This document shows, in pieces, positions 1-8,200 of a DNA stretch of 64,000 bases. The stretch's first letter is position 1. Every line of letters starts with the position of its first letter. Under the pieces are notes generated by a model. It searched no databases. It was not told where the DNA came from and worked only from the letters and a program-made list of their open reading frames with translations. This stretch comes from Hoeflea_A sp965204935. Lineage in GTDB: Bacteria; Pseudomonadota; Alphaproteobacteria; Rhizobiales; Rhizobiaceae. Where the stretch lies: NCBI RefSeq assembly GCF_965204935.1, contig NZ_CBDBFO010000002.1; one strand, given 5' to 3'. Both the position numbers and the translations under genes were made by a program.

Positions 1-197
1 TTGCCCGCAATGCCGCGGCCGGACTTTCTTCCCCTGGGCTGCGCCCATTCCTCGCGGGTCCAAGAAAGACCGCCCCCGGCATCCTTCGCGATGCTGCGGG
101 CCGCAAGCGGCTGCGGCGGCGGATCGTCCCGGTCCGCACGATCGCCATCGAGACCGCGACGGGCGCGGGATCGAAAAACCAGAGAAAGGATACTCAA

Positions 198-521
198 ATG
201 GCCACCATCGGAACCTTCAAAAGGACCGGCAACGAATTCGTCGGGGAAATCGTCACCCTCAATGTCAAGGCGCAGAACGTGCGCATCGTCCCCGAGGACG
301 GCCAGGCCGGCGACAACGCCCCCTCCCACCGGGTCTATGTCGACCGGGCCGAGATCGGCGCCGGCTGGTCGAAACGCTCGAACGAGAACCGCGATTATCT
401 CAGCCTCAAGCTGGACGATCCGAGCTTCAACCAGCCGATCTACGCCAACCTGTTCGCCGATGGCGGCGAAGAGACCTACAGCCTGATCTGGTCCCGGGCC
501 CGCCGCAAGAACGGCGAATAG
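198..521 (+). CDS. DUF736 family protein
   Basis: A 107-residue soluble protein that matches the DUF736 family, a small protein found again and again in alphaproteobacterial integrative elements beside transfer genes; its biochemical role is unknown. The family look comes from the N-terminal IGTF...GNEFVG strand, the central RVYVDRAEIGAGW segment and the LSLKLDDPSF...YANLF end. A purine-rich GAAAGGA lies just before the ATG. It has no signal peptide or membrane segment. A GC-rich hairpin follows directly, so it is probably a single transcription unit. Positions 1-197 upstream hold no gene I can support. Confidence 0.85.
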   Translation: MATIGTFKRTGNEFVGEIVTLNVKAQNVRIVPEDGQAGDNAPSHRVYVDRAEIGAGWSKRSNENRDYLSLKLDDPSFNQPIYANLFADGGEETYSLIWSRARRKNGE

Positions 522-533
522 GATCGCCGGGCC

Positions 534-559
534 GCCCCGCCCGGGCTACCGGGCGGGGC
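534..559 (+). terminator. Hairpin terminator after DUF736
   Basis: A perfect 11-bp stem (GCCCCGCCCGG and its complement) with a four-base loop lies 12 bases after the DUF736 stop. There is only a short TT after the stem, so it is a plausible but not textbook rho-independent terminator. Confidence 0.6.
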
Positions 560-769
560 TTGCATCCTGTGTTGCCATCGGCAGTGTTTTGCCGCAACAG
601 AAGATCCGGGCGAACATCGAGCGCCAGCGCCGCGTGCCGGAGCGCGACGATCGTCACGTTCTGCCGGCCGCGCTCCATTGCGTGGCTTTTTCTGTCGCCG
701 GGCAGTTGCGTGAAGCAGGGCAAATGAGACATTGATCGCCTGGGGCAAAAATGCCCGATGGGGGCTGCG

Positions 770-1042
770 ATGAGCGAAAGGACGGTGCCGGACTTTGTCG
801 ACGCGCCTCCCTTGTGCGATTTCGTCACCGACTATGACCGGGCGCAGGTCAGGCTCTACGCCCGTCTGCTCGATGCCGAAGCCGACGGGGCCGCCCTTGC
901 GGAAATCGCACGCATCCTGTTCGGGATCGACGCACAAGACGATCCCGAGCGCGCCCGCAATGTGCATGACCGTCATCTCGCCCGCGCCCGCTGGATGGCG
1001 CAAAACGGCTACCGCGACCTCCTGAACGGACACACCGCCTGA
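770..1042 (+). CDS. DUF2285-type mobile-element protein
   Basis: About 90 residues with the pattern YDRAQVRLYARLLDA...IARILFGID...HLARARWM...GYRDLL, which I recognise from small proteins of alphaproteobacterial integrative elements annotated as DUF2285 or DNA-binding proteins. It is all helical and has no catalytic motif. An in-frame ATG also exists at 758; I prefer 770 because a G-rich stretch sits just before it. It lies upstream of the disrupted Trans_reg/DUF2285 gene, the usual neighbour in such modules. The family call is from memory; the function is unknown. Confidence 0.65.
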   Translation: MSERTVPDFVDAPPLCDFVTDYDRAQVRLYARLLDAEADGAALAEIARILFGIDAQDDPERARNVHDRHLARARWMAQNGYRDLLNGHTA

Positions 1043-1189
1043 ACGTTCGCCCCCGGAACATCCGCCAGTGTGATCCGTTTTCGGCATCGCCATATGCCGG
1101 TGGCCGGTCTATGCATTCGCGCCCGGCTTCCCGATATGGCCGTGTGACCGATGTCTGCCCCCAAAACACGGAGCCATGGGAGAATGACA

Positions 1190-1907
1190 ATGAACAGGGA
1201 TTGGCGCAATGAAGACGACTACGCCTATTTCGATGACCTCGATGCTTCCGGGCTCGCCTGGGAGTGTCTGCGGCGCAACCGCGCCTATCGGGCGGCGTTT
1301 GCGGCCATGACCGAGGCGGAGGCCGGGACATGGGAGCTGCGATTTCCCGGTCGATCCGGGTCTTGAAGCGCACAGGGCAACGCCTTTGTGGACGCTGCGC
1401 GCGGCGCCGGCGCTCACCCACCGCATCGCGGCGCTCCGGGAGCCCGGCATCAGGGCAGTCGAACTCCCCCGTACGACCGAACCTGCGCGACAGGACCGGC
1501 AGGGACGCTACTGGATCCCGCTCGGCGCGGAGACCGCCATTGTCTCAAGCCGGCCCGATCTGCAAGACCGGCCGCTTGCGGTGGTCGTCCCGCTGGATGA
1601 CGAGTGGCCGGTCAGGCTCGACGCCGCGGCGCGCCTGCACGCGCTTCTGAGCGGGGGCAGGCCTGAACCATGGCTGACCGAACAGCGCCGCCGGCGCATC
1701 ACGCGCGCGCTTCGAACCGGGGACGCAAGGCGCGCCGGCGCCTCCTATCGCGACATCGCCAACGCCTTTTTCGGGGCGCGCCGCGTGTCGCAGGAAGCCT
1801 GGAAAACCAGCCCTCTGAAGGCGCAGATCGTGCGGCTTGCCGCCTACGGGCGCCGGCTCGTCAGGCACGATTACCGCCAGCTTCTGCGCGGCCGGTCCCG
1901 CCGATAG
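1190..1907 (+). pseudogene. Transcriptional-regulator-domain/DUF2285 gene, frameshifted
   Basis: Two ORFs in different frames form one familiar protein. The first (1190-1366) carries DWRNEDDYAYFDDLDASGLAWE, the N-terminal 'transcriptional regulator domain' of this family. The second, readable from about 1350 to 1907, starts VDPGLEAHRATPLWTLR and ends in the DUF2285 part (ASYRDIANAFFGARRV...WKTSPLK). Removing one G from the GG at 1349-1350 joins them without a gap, giving about 239 residues. The start at 1190 follows GGGAG at good distance; an ATG at 1184 is an alternative. As read, the gene yields only a 58-residue fragment. A sequencing error at CCCGG is possible. Confidence 0.75.
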
Positions 1908-1908
1908 A

Positions 1909-1923
1909 GCACCCTTCGGGTGC
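1909..1923 (+). terminator. Short hairpin after the DUF2285 gene
   Basis: GCACCC-TTC-GGGTGC forms a perfect 6-bp stem with a tight three-base loop directly after the DUF2285 stop at 1907. No T-run follows, so it is a weak terminator or an mRNA 3'-end structure. The rest of 1924-2205 holds no gene I can support. Confidence 0.45.
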
Positions 1924-2205
1924 ACCTGCGCTGCAGCCTCACGGCAGGCAATGAATTGAATGCAAGGCCATGGCGCCTGCATTCGCGTCGACCGAACCGG
2001 CCTTCAGCCAACGTCCTTTCTGCGCGGTTCCGGCAGCCGCCTTGCATCGCCGGGCGTTTAGTTCCGCTCCAGCCCGGCATCATGGAGGGGTGACGGTTCC
2101 CGTTTCCCGTCTTCGTCATCCCTCCCGGATGCTTTCTTCCGCTTTTGTGGCCGCCAGCCGCCCCGAGCATTCCGCGGGCGGCCCGCAACAGCCACAGGAG
2201 CCCCG

Positions 2206-2484
2206 ATGCCCGATCCAACACTTCCCCCACGCTATCTTCGAACCCCGGAAGCCGCCCGCTTTCTCGGCCTGTCCGGCCGCACGCTCGAAAAGCACCGCAC
2301 CTACGGCACCGGCCCGCGCTATTCCAAGATCGGCGGACGGGTCGTCTATGCGCTCGCGGACCTGCAGGCATGGGTCAGCCGCGGCGAGAAACACTCCACG
2401 TCCGACGAGACGGGCGACACCGTGCTGCCTGCCAAGCGTCATGCGGCGACTGCGCCGGCCTATCGCGGCGGCAAGCGCTCATGA
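2206..2484 (+). CDS. AlpA/MerR-like helix-turn-helix protein
   Basis: A 92-residue protein with a winged helix-turn-helix of the HTH_17 (excisionase/AlpA) type: RYLRTPEAARFLGLSGRTLEKHR followed by the wing GGRVVYALADLQAWV, residues about 9-60, then a basic disordered tail. Such proteins act as excisionases or regulators in integrative elements. AGGAG lies seven bases before the ATG, which fixes the start. It sits upstream of the traF-type peptidase, the usual order in these modules. The DNA target is unknown. Confidence 0.8.
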   Translation: MPDPTLPPRYLRTPEAARFLGLSGRTLEKHRTYGTGPRYSKIGGRVVYALADLQAWVSRGEKHSTSDETGDTVLPAKRHAATAPAYRGGKRS

Positions 2485-2540
2485 CAAGACGAACGAATGT
2501 CGAACCCGCCTGGCTGAAGCGCCGGGAGCCGGCAACATGA
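2481..2540 (+). CDS. 19-codon ORF, possible DUF2840 remnant
   Basis: A tiny ORF overlaps the end of the HTH gene (ATGA) and the start of traF (ATGAG). Its product contains TNVEPAWLKRRE, which vaguely recalls the start of DUF2840 proteins that normally lie between the HTH gene and traF. It may be a deletion remnant, a coupling ORF or chance; I cannot decide. Confidence 0.25.
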   Translation: MTRRTNVEPAWLKRREPAT

Positions 2541-3049
2541 GACGCGCCCATGGAGTTCCTGCCGTGATGGCGCTTGGCATCGCCCTGATCGCAATCCCGG
2601 CCTTCACCGCGCCGCGCCCGATTCTTGTCTGGAACGCATCCGCCAGCGTTCCGGCCGGGCTCTATGCGGCGCAGTGGCCCGACGCTCCGGCGGTCGGCGA
2701 TCTCGTCCTCGTGCGCCCGCCCGAACCGCTCGGGTCCTGGCTGGCAGAGCGCGGTTATGTCGGCCCCGATACACCGCTCCTGAAGCGCATTGCCGCGCTG
2801 CCGGGGCAGGCGGTCTGCCGCAGGGGAGCAATCATTACCATCGACGGCGCACACGCCGCGAGAGCCGAGGCGCAGGATCGCTTCGCACGCCCGCTGCCAG
2901 CCTGGCGCGGGTGCCATGTGCTGCGGGAAGGCGAGTTCTTCCTGCTCAATGCGGGCGTCGCGGCAAGCCTGGACGGGCGCTATTTCGGGGTCCTTTCGCA
3001 GAGCGCGGTCGTTGGCCGGGCGGTTCCGCTGTGGACGAGGGCAGACTGA
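2537..3049 (+). CDS. traF: TraF-type conjugative S26 signal peptidase
   Basis: A 170-residue S26-family peptidase of the TraF type, which in conjugation systems matures the pilin. It has an N-terminal membrane segment (residues about 8-25), then NASASVPAGLY, where the catalytic Ser of S26 enzymes sits, and LLKRIAALPGQAVC with the catalytic Lys, then the conserved G..FLLN....SLDGRYFG end. GGGAG precedes the ATG. A long upstream in-frame extension exists but lacks coding character. The stop is followed three bases later by the transglycosylase start, so the two genes were co-translated. Confidence 0.85.
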   Translation: MRRAHGVPAVMALGIALIAIPAFTAPRPILVWNASASVPAGLYAAQWPDAPAVGDLVLVRPPEPLGSWLAERGYVGPDTPLLKRIAALPGQAVCRRGAIITIDGAHAARAEAQDRFARPLPAWRGCHVLREGEFFLLNAGVAASLDGRYFGVLSQSAVVGRAVPLWTRAD

Positions 3050-3052
3050 GCG

Positions 3053-3837
3053 ATGGCTCCCTTTCGCCTTTCCGGGCGTTATCCCGTCGCCGCTTGCGCG
3101 GCGGCACTGGCGCTGTCCGGCGGCGCGATCCGCCCGCCGCAAAGGCGCAGGCTGCACCGGCTTTGCGCACGCGCGAGGCAGCGGACGTGTTCCTGTCCGG
3201 CCCCGAAACGGACAGCCATATCGCAGAGGCCGCGCAGCGTTTCGATCTTCCCGAAGCCTGGATCCGGGCCGTGATGCGCGCCGAGAGTACGGGCAACAGC
3301 CAGGCCGTGAGCCCCAAAGGCGCCATGGGCCTGATGCAGATCATGCCCGGAACCTGGGCCGAACTGCGCGCCCGCCACGGGCTCGGCTACGACCCGTTCG
3401 ATCCGCGCGACAACATCCTTGCGGGCGCGGCATACCTGCGCGAACCGCACGACCGGGTCGGATCGCCCGGGTTCCTCGCGGCCTGCAATGCCGGTCCCGG
3501 ACGCTATGGCGAACATCTCATGACGGAGCGCCCGCTGCCGCCTGAGACGCGCCGCTATGTTGCAGCCCTGGCCCCGCTCATTGGCGGCGCCTGTGTCGCC
3601 GGGACACAGAGACCTGCGGCCGGGCCGGTGCGGAATTGCGGGGGCGGGGTCATTGCGCCCGAGGTGCAGCGCTTGCCCGGGACAACGGACACTGCAACCG
3701 GTGGGCTCTTTGCCGCGCCGCCGATCGCCTGTGCGGACATTGGCCGATCGCCCGGCAAGGCCCGTCCGACGCCGTCGCGTGAGACCGCAAAGCATGCGGC
3801 CGACCATCCTGCCAGCCGCAACGATCGTGCGCGGTGA
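3053..3837 (+). pseudogene. Lytic transglycosylase of the transfer module, frameshifted
   Basis: A periplasmic muramidase that would open the wall for a transfer machine. From frame 3053 the product begins with a signal peptide (MAPFRLSGRYPVAAC...ALSGG). The mature part, ADPPAAKAQAAPAL onward, continues in the next frame after about 3126-3127, as if one base were missing. The domain is clear: catalytic E in MRAESTGNSQAVS, GLMQIMPGTW and NAGPGRY. The usual AYNAG motif reads ACNAG here, another sign of decay. Without repair no exported enzyme is made unless an internal start is used. A sequencing error in the GGCGGCGCG run is possible. Confidence 0.75.
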
Positions 3838-3952
3838 CGCAAATCGTCCCGTGCACCGATTGATCCGTGCGGCGATGTATGCCCTGCCTGCAGAGCCCAC
3901 ACAATTCCCGATGTGCGGTACGATGCTGCGTCGAGCCGCCCATTCGGGCGGC

Positions 3953-4025
3953 AAAAAGCCCCCGCCGTGCGCCCCGCAGGCCGATGCCTGCTTGCCCGCC
4001 CTTCGCCCCGCGGCGGGGGCTTTTT
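3953..4025. terminator. Bidirectional intrinsic terminator
   Basis: AAAAAGCCCCCGCCG (3953-3967) pairs perfectly with CGGCGGGGGCTTTTT (4011-4025), with T-runs in both directions and a 43-base loop. It lies between the transglycosylase on the + strand and the relaxase operon on the - strand and can stop both. Confidence 0.75.
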
Positions 4026-4087
4026 CCGGTCGCAAGCGCGCTTGCTCGGATCGAGCGGGACTGACGCCCCGCGCATGATCCATGTGG

Positions 4088-4232
4088 ACACAAAGCGCCG
4101 GGACCGGCGCTTTGTGTGTTCTCACACCCCATACACCTCAAGGTGTACACACTTGCCCCTGCAAACCGTCCCGATCCCTTGTTCCTGAAGGCGATTACAC
4201 CGTGTACAATGACCATATCCGGCGATTACACC
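4088..4232. other. Inverted and direct repeat cluster, candidate oriT or operator
   Basis: The gene-free stretch 3838-4288 holds, after the terminator, a perfect 14-bp inverted repeat with a 2-base centre (4088-4117), a 7-bp palindrome TACACCT-CA-AGGTGTA (4132-4147), TACAC-C-GTGTA (4196-4206), and a 12-bp direct repeat GGCGATTACACC at 4190 and 4221. It lies just past the 3' end of the MobF relaxase gene. Relaxases nick next to inverted repeats, so an oriT is plausible, but no nic consensus was identified. Confidence 0.45.
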
Positions 4233-4288
4233 CGGCCGGAAAAATCCCCTCGATCGCCTGTCGCGCCCGGGATTGCGACTGTATACGG

Positions 4289-5416
4289 CTAGCGTTCGGC
4301 TTCCAGGTCCCGCACACTCTGTTTTTGTCTTTGCCTTTGCCTTTCGATCTGCTTCTGTTTCAGGGACGCGGACAGGCCCGGCATGCCGCGCGATGAGGCC
4401 CTGGCGGCAGCCGAGATCGCCGACAGCATCCTGCCGGCGGAGGGCAGGTTTTGCCTTGCCGGCTGACGGGAGACGGCCGCGGCGGCTCCGGACCGTTCCG
4501 CGTGACGCAAGCCCGGGAGACGCGCCTGCTGCCTGGCCCTCTCCAGATCGAAGCCGAGCGTGCGGGCTTCTTGTGCCCAGGCCCTGAACAGGGCCGCGCG
4601 TTCGCGCGGACGTTTCGCCTGCCGGGTTCTGAGCGCAGCCTGTTCCATGCCCCTCGGGGTGTGGTAGCCATGCTGTTTCGCGGCCTGTTCGATCGCCTGG
4701 CGTCGCTTGGAGAAAGCCCGTTCGACAGAGCGCGGGACGGCTGTCAGACGGAATGTGCTTCCATGTCGCTCGATCGCATGGCCGTCCCGTTCGAGCGCAT
4801 TGGCCAGATGTTCGCGATAGACCCTGCCGGCCTCCTTTTGCGCCTTGTAGAGGTCCCGGCTGATCAGCGTGCCCCAGGACCCGTCGCGGCGCGGGGCCGT
4901 GTTGAAGATGAAGGCATGGGTATGAAGCTGGGGGTCGAGATCGCGGCTGGTATGATGATGGAAACGCGCGATTGTGAGCCCCGCGACCTCTTGCCTGACG
5001 ATCCCGCCCTTGCCGCGACGGGTGAAGGCATGGGTGTCTTCCAGATGACGGGTCGCGGCGGTGACGGCGCTGCGATGGGCCGTCTCGATTCCGGCGCGGT
5101 CGGTTTCCGGAGCGAGCGCCCAAAGGACCGACACGGATTTGGGCGCACTGAAAGTCATGTCCCAGCCCGGCGCATGGGTCCTGTTTCCGATCTGAACCAG
5201 CGCCTCGCCGGTCTTCGGGTCGAGACCGTTCAAGGCGGCCTCGAACTCGGGCTTCGAGACGGGGCCTTCCAGGGCGAGGCGTTCGGCCCCGCGCCCGGCC
5301 CAGTCGCTGTCCGCGTCGGCTTCGCCTTCGCGCGTATAGTATTCGTCCCCGGCCATATGGCTGAAATAGGCGACCGCGGCACAGACCGAATTGCGCGCCG
5401 AGATGGAAGCGACCAT
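4289..5416 (-). CDS. MobF-type conjugative relaxase (TrwC-like, no helicase)
   Basis: A 375-residue relaxase that would nick and covalently hold DNA at oriT. Residues 1-300 match the TrwC/TraI relaxase domain: catalytic tyrosines at 26-27 (DEYYTREGE), a further Tyr at 17, APGWDMTFSAPKSVS, and the metal-binding histidines in HHHTSRDL and PQLHTHAF. The tail is basic and Gln-rich. The helicase half of TrwC/TraI is absent, and the protein is about one third of their length, so a host helicase or another protein must unwind the DNA. Its ATG overlaps the stop of the coupling gene (TGATG), so the two are translationally coupled. Confidence 0.9.
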   Translation of the reverse strand: MVASISARNSVCAAVAYFSHMAGDEYYTREGEADADSDWAGRGAERLALEGPVSKPEFEAALNGLDPKTGEALVQIGNRTHAPGWDMTFSAPKSVSVLWALAPETDRAGIETAHRSAVTAATRHLEDTHAFTRRGKGGIVRQEVAGLTIARFHHHTSRDLDPQLHTHAFIFNTAPRRDGSWGTLISRDLYKAQKEAGRVYREHLANALERDGHAIERHGSTFRLTAVPRSVERAFSKRRQAIEQAAKQHGYHTPRGMEQAALRTRQAKRPRERAALFRAWAQEARTLGFDLERARQQARLPGLRHAERSGAAAAVSRQPARQNLPSAGRMLSAISAAARASSRGMPGLSASLKQKQIERQRQRQKQSVRDLEAER

Positions 5417-7224
5417 CAGGCGTCGAACCTCTGCTTCGAGCCCCCCTTGATGTGACGCACCGCGTCCGGCGACAGGACCGGCCTGCTTTCCGTTTCGGGT
5501 CTGGCCTCCGGGAGCGGCGCAAGCGCTCTTGCCGGCGCTTCGGTCCAGTCGGCCAGGACGCTGGCCGGGCGCTGCTCGGGCAGGGTCCGGAAAGGGGCGG
5601 TGATGTCATAGACATGCTCGCCCGGACCGACCATCAGCGCCCGGATCCCGCCTTTCACGACACCCAGCCGGTCGGACAGTTCGGACGGGGTGACGACATC
5701 CCTGTCCTCGCTCACCGTGACACGGGCAACCGAACGCTTGCCGGCGCTCCAGGTCTCGCTCCTGCGTTCCACCTCGACCCTCTGCCTGCCGATCAGGCGG
5801 CTGGTCATCTCGGCGCTTTCGCCAAGGTTCATGCGGGTGACGATATGGGTGCCGATCATGCCGATCCAGGCATTGGCCTGGTCCGGCCCGTAGGTCTTGC
5901 GGATCTGGGACAGATCCTGTGCCCCCAGCACCACGCTGATGCCCTTGGAGCGCCCGACATCCAGGAGGGTCGAAAAGTGGTCCAGACGCTCAAGCTGCGG
6001 GAACTCGTCAAGGAACAGCCAGGTCCGGCGCTCGGGGTTTTCCGGCATGGCCGGCGAACCCGCATGGGAGGCGAGCAGGCCGATAATGCCCGACAGCCAT
6101 GCCTTCGTCAGTTGCGGAAACCGGCCATCGTGCTGCAGCACGATCGGATGACACGCAGGATGGCGCAGCCACGCGCGAACGCAGAAAGGGCGAACGCGGC
6201 AACTCTCCGGCCAGGCCTGCGCCAGCACGCCGGCAATGTTCATGTGCGCCTTGAAGGTGGAAAGAATGGACTGGGTGGTCTTGCTGTCAGGGTCTTTCAG
6301 GAATTGCCCCGCTTCGGGGTGATAGCGTTCGGCAACCTCGAGCAACTGCTGCGCATCGGCGACGGCCAGTGCGCGCAGATCGGTCCAGCTCCAGGCCTCC
6401 GCAAGCCGGGTCTGCAGACTGACGATGCAGGCGACCAGGATTTCCCGCGCCGCATCCGACCAGATCCGGTCCGAGCGGCTTTCCGGGATCAGCCGGGCGG
6501 CAAGCTCGCGGGCCTCCTGCGGCGTGCGGCAGTCGGCGGCAATATTCCATTGCAGGGAGCGCCGGTCATGCGGGGCGATGAGGCCGCCGAGCACGGGGAG
6601 CCTTGCGGTGAGGTCGCCCTTGACGTCGAGGATCAGCACCTTGTCGCCGCGCCCGATCGCTTCCAGCATCAGGTGCTGCATCACCGTGGTCTTGCCCGCC
6701 CCGGTGCTGCCCCAGATCAGGAAGTGGCGGCTTTCGCGGTCGCGGCTGAGCGCGATGCCCGGCGGAAACATCAGGCCGGCGCCTGACCGGCGGCATTCCT
6801 TTTGCGACAGGCGCCTGAGTTCCCGGATCGCGGCCTTTCCGGTAAAATGCCTGCGCCCGCGAACGACCTTGACCGGGCGCGGCTCGTTCAGGACGCGGGC
6901 CATGAAGGCGATCCAGCCGAGCAGGCCGAGCCCGGCAAGGCCCGAGACGAGATTGTGGCGAAGGGCAAAGGCATCGTGGGTGCCGTAATGGTCCATCGTG
7001 GCCTTGCAGCGCGTCCATTGATAGGACCCGACAGGATCCCCGATAAGGGCGGTGATGCGAGCCTTGCCGCACCGGTCCATGAAGGCCTTGTCATGGCGCT
7101 GGATATGGCCGGGCGCGGTCTCGGCGCCGGCCGGCCAGGTACGGAAGCCTGCCTCGTAGGCCCCGAGGGCGGCAAGGGTTGCGAGCGCGCTTGCCGCGCC
7201 GAGTATCCGTTTTGCCTTTGCCAT
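5416..7224 (-). CDS. traD: Type IV coupling ATPase (TraD/TrwB family)
   Basis: A 602-residue inner-membrane coupling protein that brings the relaxase-DNA complex to a type IV channel. It has two N-terminal membrane segments (about 7-22 and 90-110), Walker A GSTGAGKT, the conserved VLILDVKGDL strand, and Walker B FLDEFPQLERL. The family features VVLGAQDLSQI and a C-terminal NLGE...ASRLIG-like region are also present. The start at 7224 follows AGGAGAAG; an upstream extension in frame lacks an RBS. The gene starts one base past the stop of the small accessory gene and overlaps the relaxase start, giving a three-gene mobilization operon. Confidence 0.9.
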   Translation of the reverse strand: MAKAKRILGAASALATLAALGAYEAGFRTWPAGAETAPGHIQRHDKAFMDRCGKARITALIGDPVGSYQWTRCKATMDHYGTHDAFALRHNLVSGLAGLGLLGWIAFMARVLNEPRPVKVVRGRRHFTGKAAIRELRRLSQKECRRSGAGLMFPPGIALSRDRESRHFLIWGSTGAGKTTVMQHLMLEAIGRGDKVLILDVKGDLTARLPVLGGLIAPHDRRSLQWNIAADCRTPQEARELAARLIPESRSDRIWSDAAREILVACIVSLQTRLAEAWSWTDLRALAVADAQQLLEVAERYHPEAGQFLKDPDSKTTQSILSTFKAHMNIAGVLAQAWPESCRVRPFCVRAWLRHPACHPIVLQHDGRFPQLTKAWLSGIIGLLASHAGSPAMPENPERRTWLFLDEFPQLERLDHFSTLLDVGRSKGISVVLGAQDLSQIRKTYGPDQANAWIGMIGTHIVTRMNLGESAEMTSRLIGRQRVEVERRSETWSAGKRSVARVTVSEDRDVVTPSELSDRLGVVKGGIRALMVGPGEHVYDITAPFRTLPEQRPASVLADWTEAPARALAPLPEARPETESRPVLSPDAVRHIKGGSKQRFDA

Positions 7225-7225
7225 C

Positions 7226-7570
7226 CTACTTCTCCTCTTCGATGGTCTGGCCGCTGAGCGCGCGCAAGAGCTGATCGAACATGGCCTCGATATGGACAAG
7301 CGCGTCACGGTTGGCGTCAGTGGCCTGCAGAGCCGCCTGAAGATCCTGGCCGAGAGCCGCGAGACCGCGCTCGATCTTCAGGAGCCGTTCGGCTTGCTTA
7401 TGGGGATCGCCGTCCGCCAGGCCGGCGCGGATCAGATCTCTGGCCACGGCGGTGGGCGTGGCCGACAGACGCCTCGCCCGCTCCGTGAGCCGGTCGATAT
7501 CCGTCAGCGCCAGGCGAATGGAAAGCGGGCGTGTGGGGGAAGGGGCAGACTGGGATATGCCGGTCGTCAT
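7226..7570 (-). CDS. Small mobilization accessory protein
   Basis: A 114-residue protein, first in the mobilization operon. RPLSIRLALTDIDRLTERARRLSATPTAVARDLIRAGLAD looks like a ribbon-helix-helix fold (MobC/TrwA-like), followed by a predicted coiled coil up to residue 100. Proteins of this sort help the relaxase find oriT and repress their own operon. The assignment rests on the RHH pattern and position, not on a firm family match. Confidence 0.65.
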   Translation of the reverse strand: MTTGISQSAPSPTRPLSIRLALTDIDRLTERARRLSATPTAVARDLIRAGLADGDPHKQAERLLKIERGLAALGQDLQAALQATDANRDALVHIEAMFDQLLRALSGQTIEEEK

Positions 7571-7718
7571 GGCCTTTGCTCCGGGGCTGAAAACCGCAAA
7601 AAGCTAGGCGGTGCGAGGGCCGGATACAAACATGACGGCATTGAAAGGCTCGGGCGGATTGAGGCGTTCGCAGTCTAACCCTTGAATTCGCCATGTGTCA
7701 GAATGTCGCAGGCTGTTT

Positions 7719-7730
7719 GCGCTATAGCGC
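7719..7730. promoter_or_regulatory. 12-bp palindrome between divergent units
   Basis: GCGCTATAGCGC is a perfect palindrome in the 366-base gene-free stretch 7571-7936, which separates the - strand mobilization operon from the + strand HTH/integrase pair. It is a plausible operator for the RHH protein or for the HTH protein at 7937. I see no gene in this stretch. Confidence 0.4.
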
Positions 7731-7936
7731 GATCTTTTGCGACGCTTCATGCCTTTGTACGATTGGCCACTCGGCCGGCGAATTCCGCGATTTGACAAAT
7801 GGAATCCCGTTGCAATTCTCATGTGTATCGCACGTGCGGGCGTATGTACTGCGATCTTCGGCCGATCTGAAATTCTGAACTCAACCCCTCGGCTCCACAG
7901 GCGAACCCATGGCCCGCGCAGGACTTGAGGAAAGGC

Positions 7937-8200
7937 ATGGACCGCCAGCAAGGCAACAGACACGGCATCCGGCCGCGCGGCCTCTCCCGGATCGAGGCGG
8001 CGGCCTATATCGGGGTCTCGCCCGGCACGTTCGACAAGCTGGTGCGCGACGGGCTGATGCCCGAACCGATCCCGATCCGCTCAAGAAAAGTCTGGGACCG
8101 CTTGCGTCTCGATTCGGCTTTTGAGAGTCTGGCCGCGGACAATGACAACGAATGGGACGATGCGCCATGGCAGCCAGTCACAAGAGACCCCCTTACCTGA
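7937..8200 (+). CDS. HTH protein upstream of the integrase (excisionase-like)
   Basis: An 87-residue DNA-binding protein of the HTH_17 type: GLSRIEAAAYIGVSPGTFDKLVRDG, then the wing RSRKVWDRLRLDSAFE and an acidic tail. GAGGAAAGG precedes the ATG at good spacing. It overlaps the integrase start by 34 bases, a standard arrangement in alphaproteobacterial islands in which the small protein acts as recombination directionality factor or regulator. That role is inferred from position. Confidence 0.8.
   Translation: MDRQQGNRHGIRPRGLSRIEAAAYIGVSPGTFDKLVRDGLMPEPIPIRSRKVWDRLRLDSAFESLAADNDNEWDDAPWQPVTRDPLT

Noticed and set aside
1..486. Long + strand ORF across the start of the window
   Set aside because: It is Arg/Ser/Pro-rich frame shadow that overlaps DUF736, which has an RBS and family match.
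1340..1366. Programmed ribosomal frameshift in the DUF2285 gene
   Set aside because: No slippery heptamer or downstream stem is evident; an indel is simpler.
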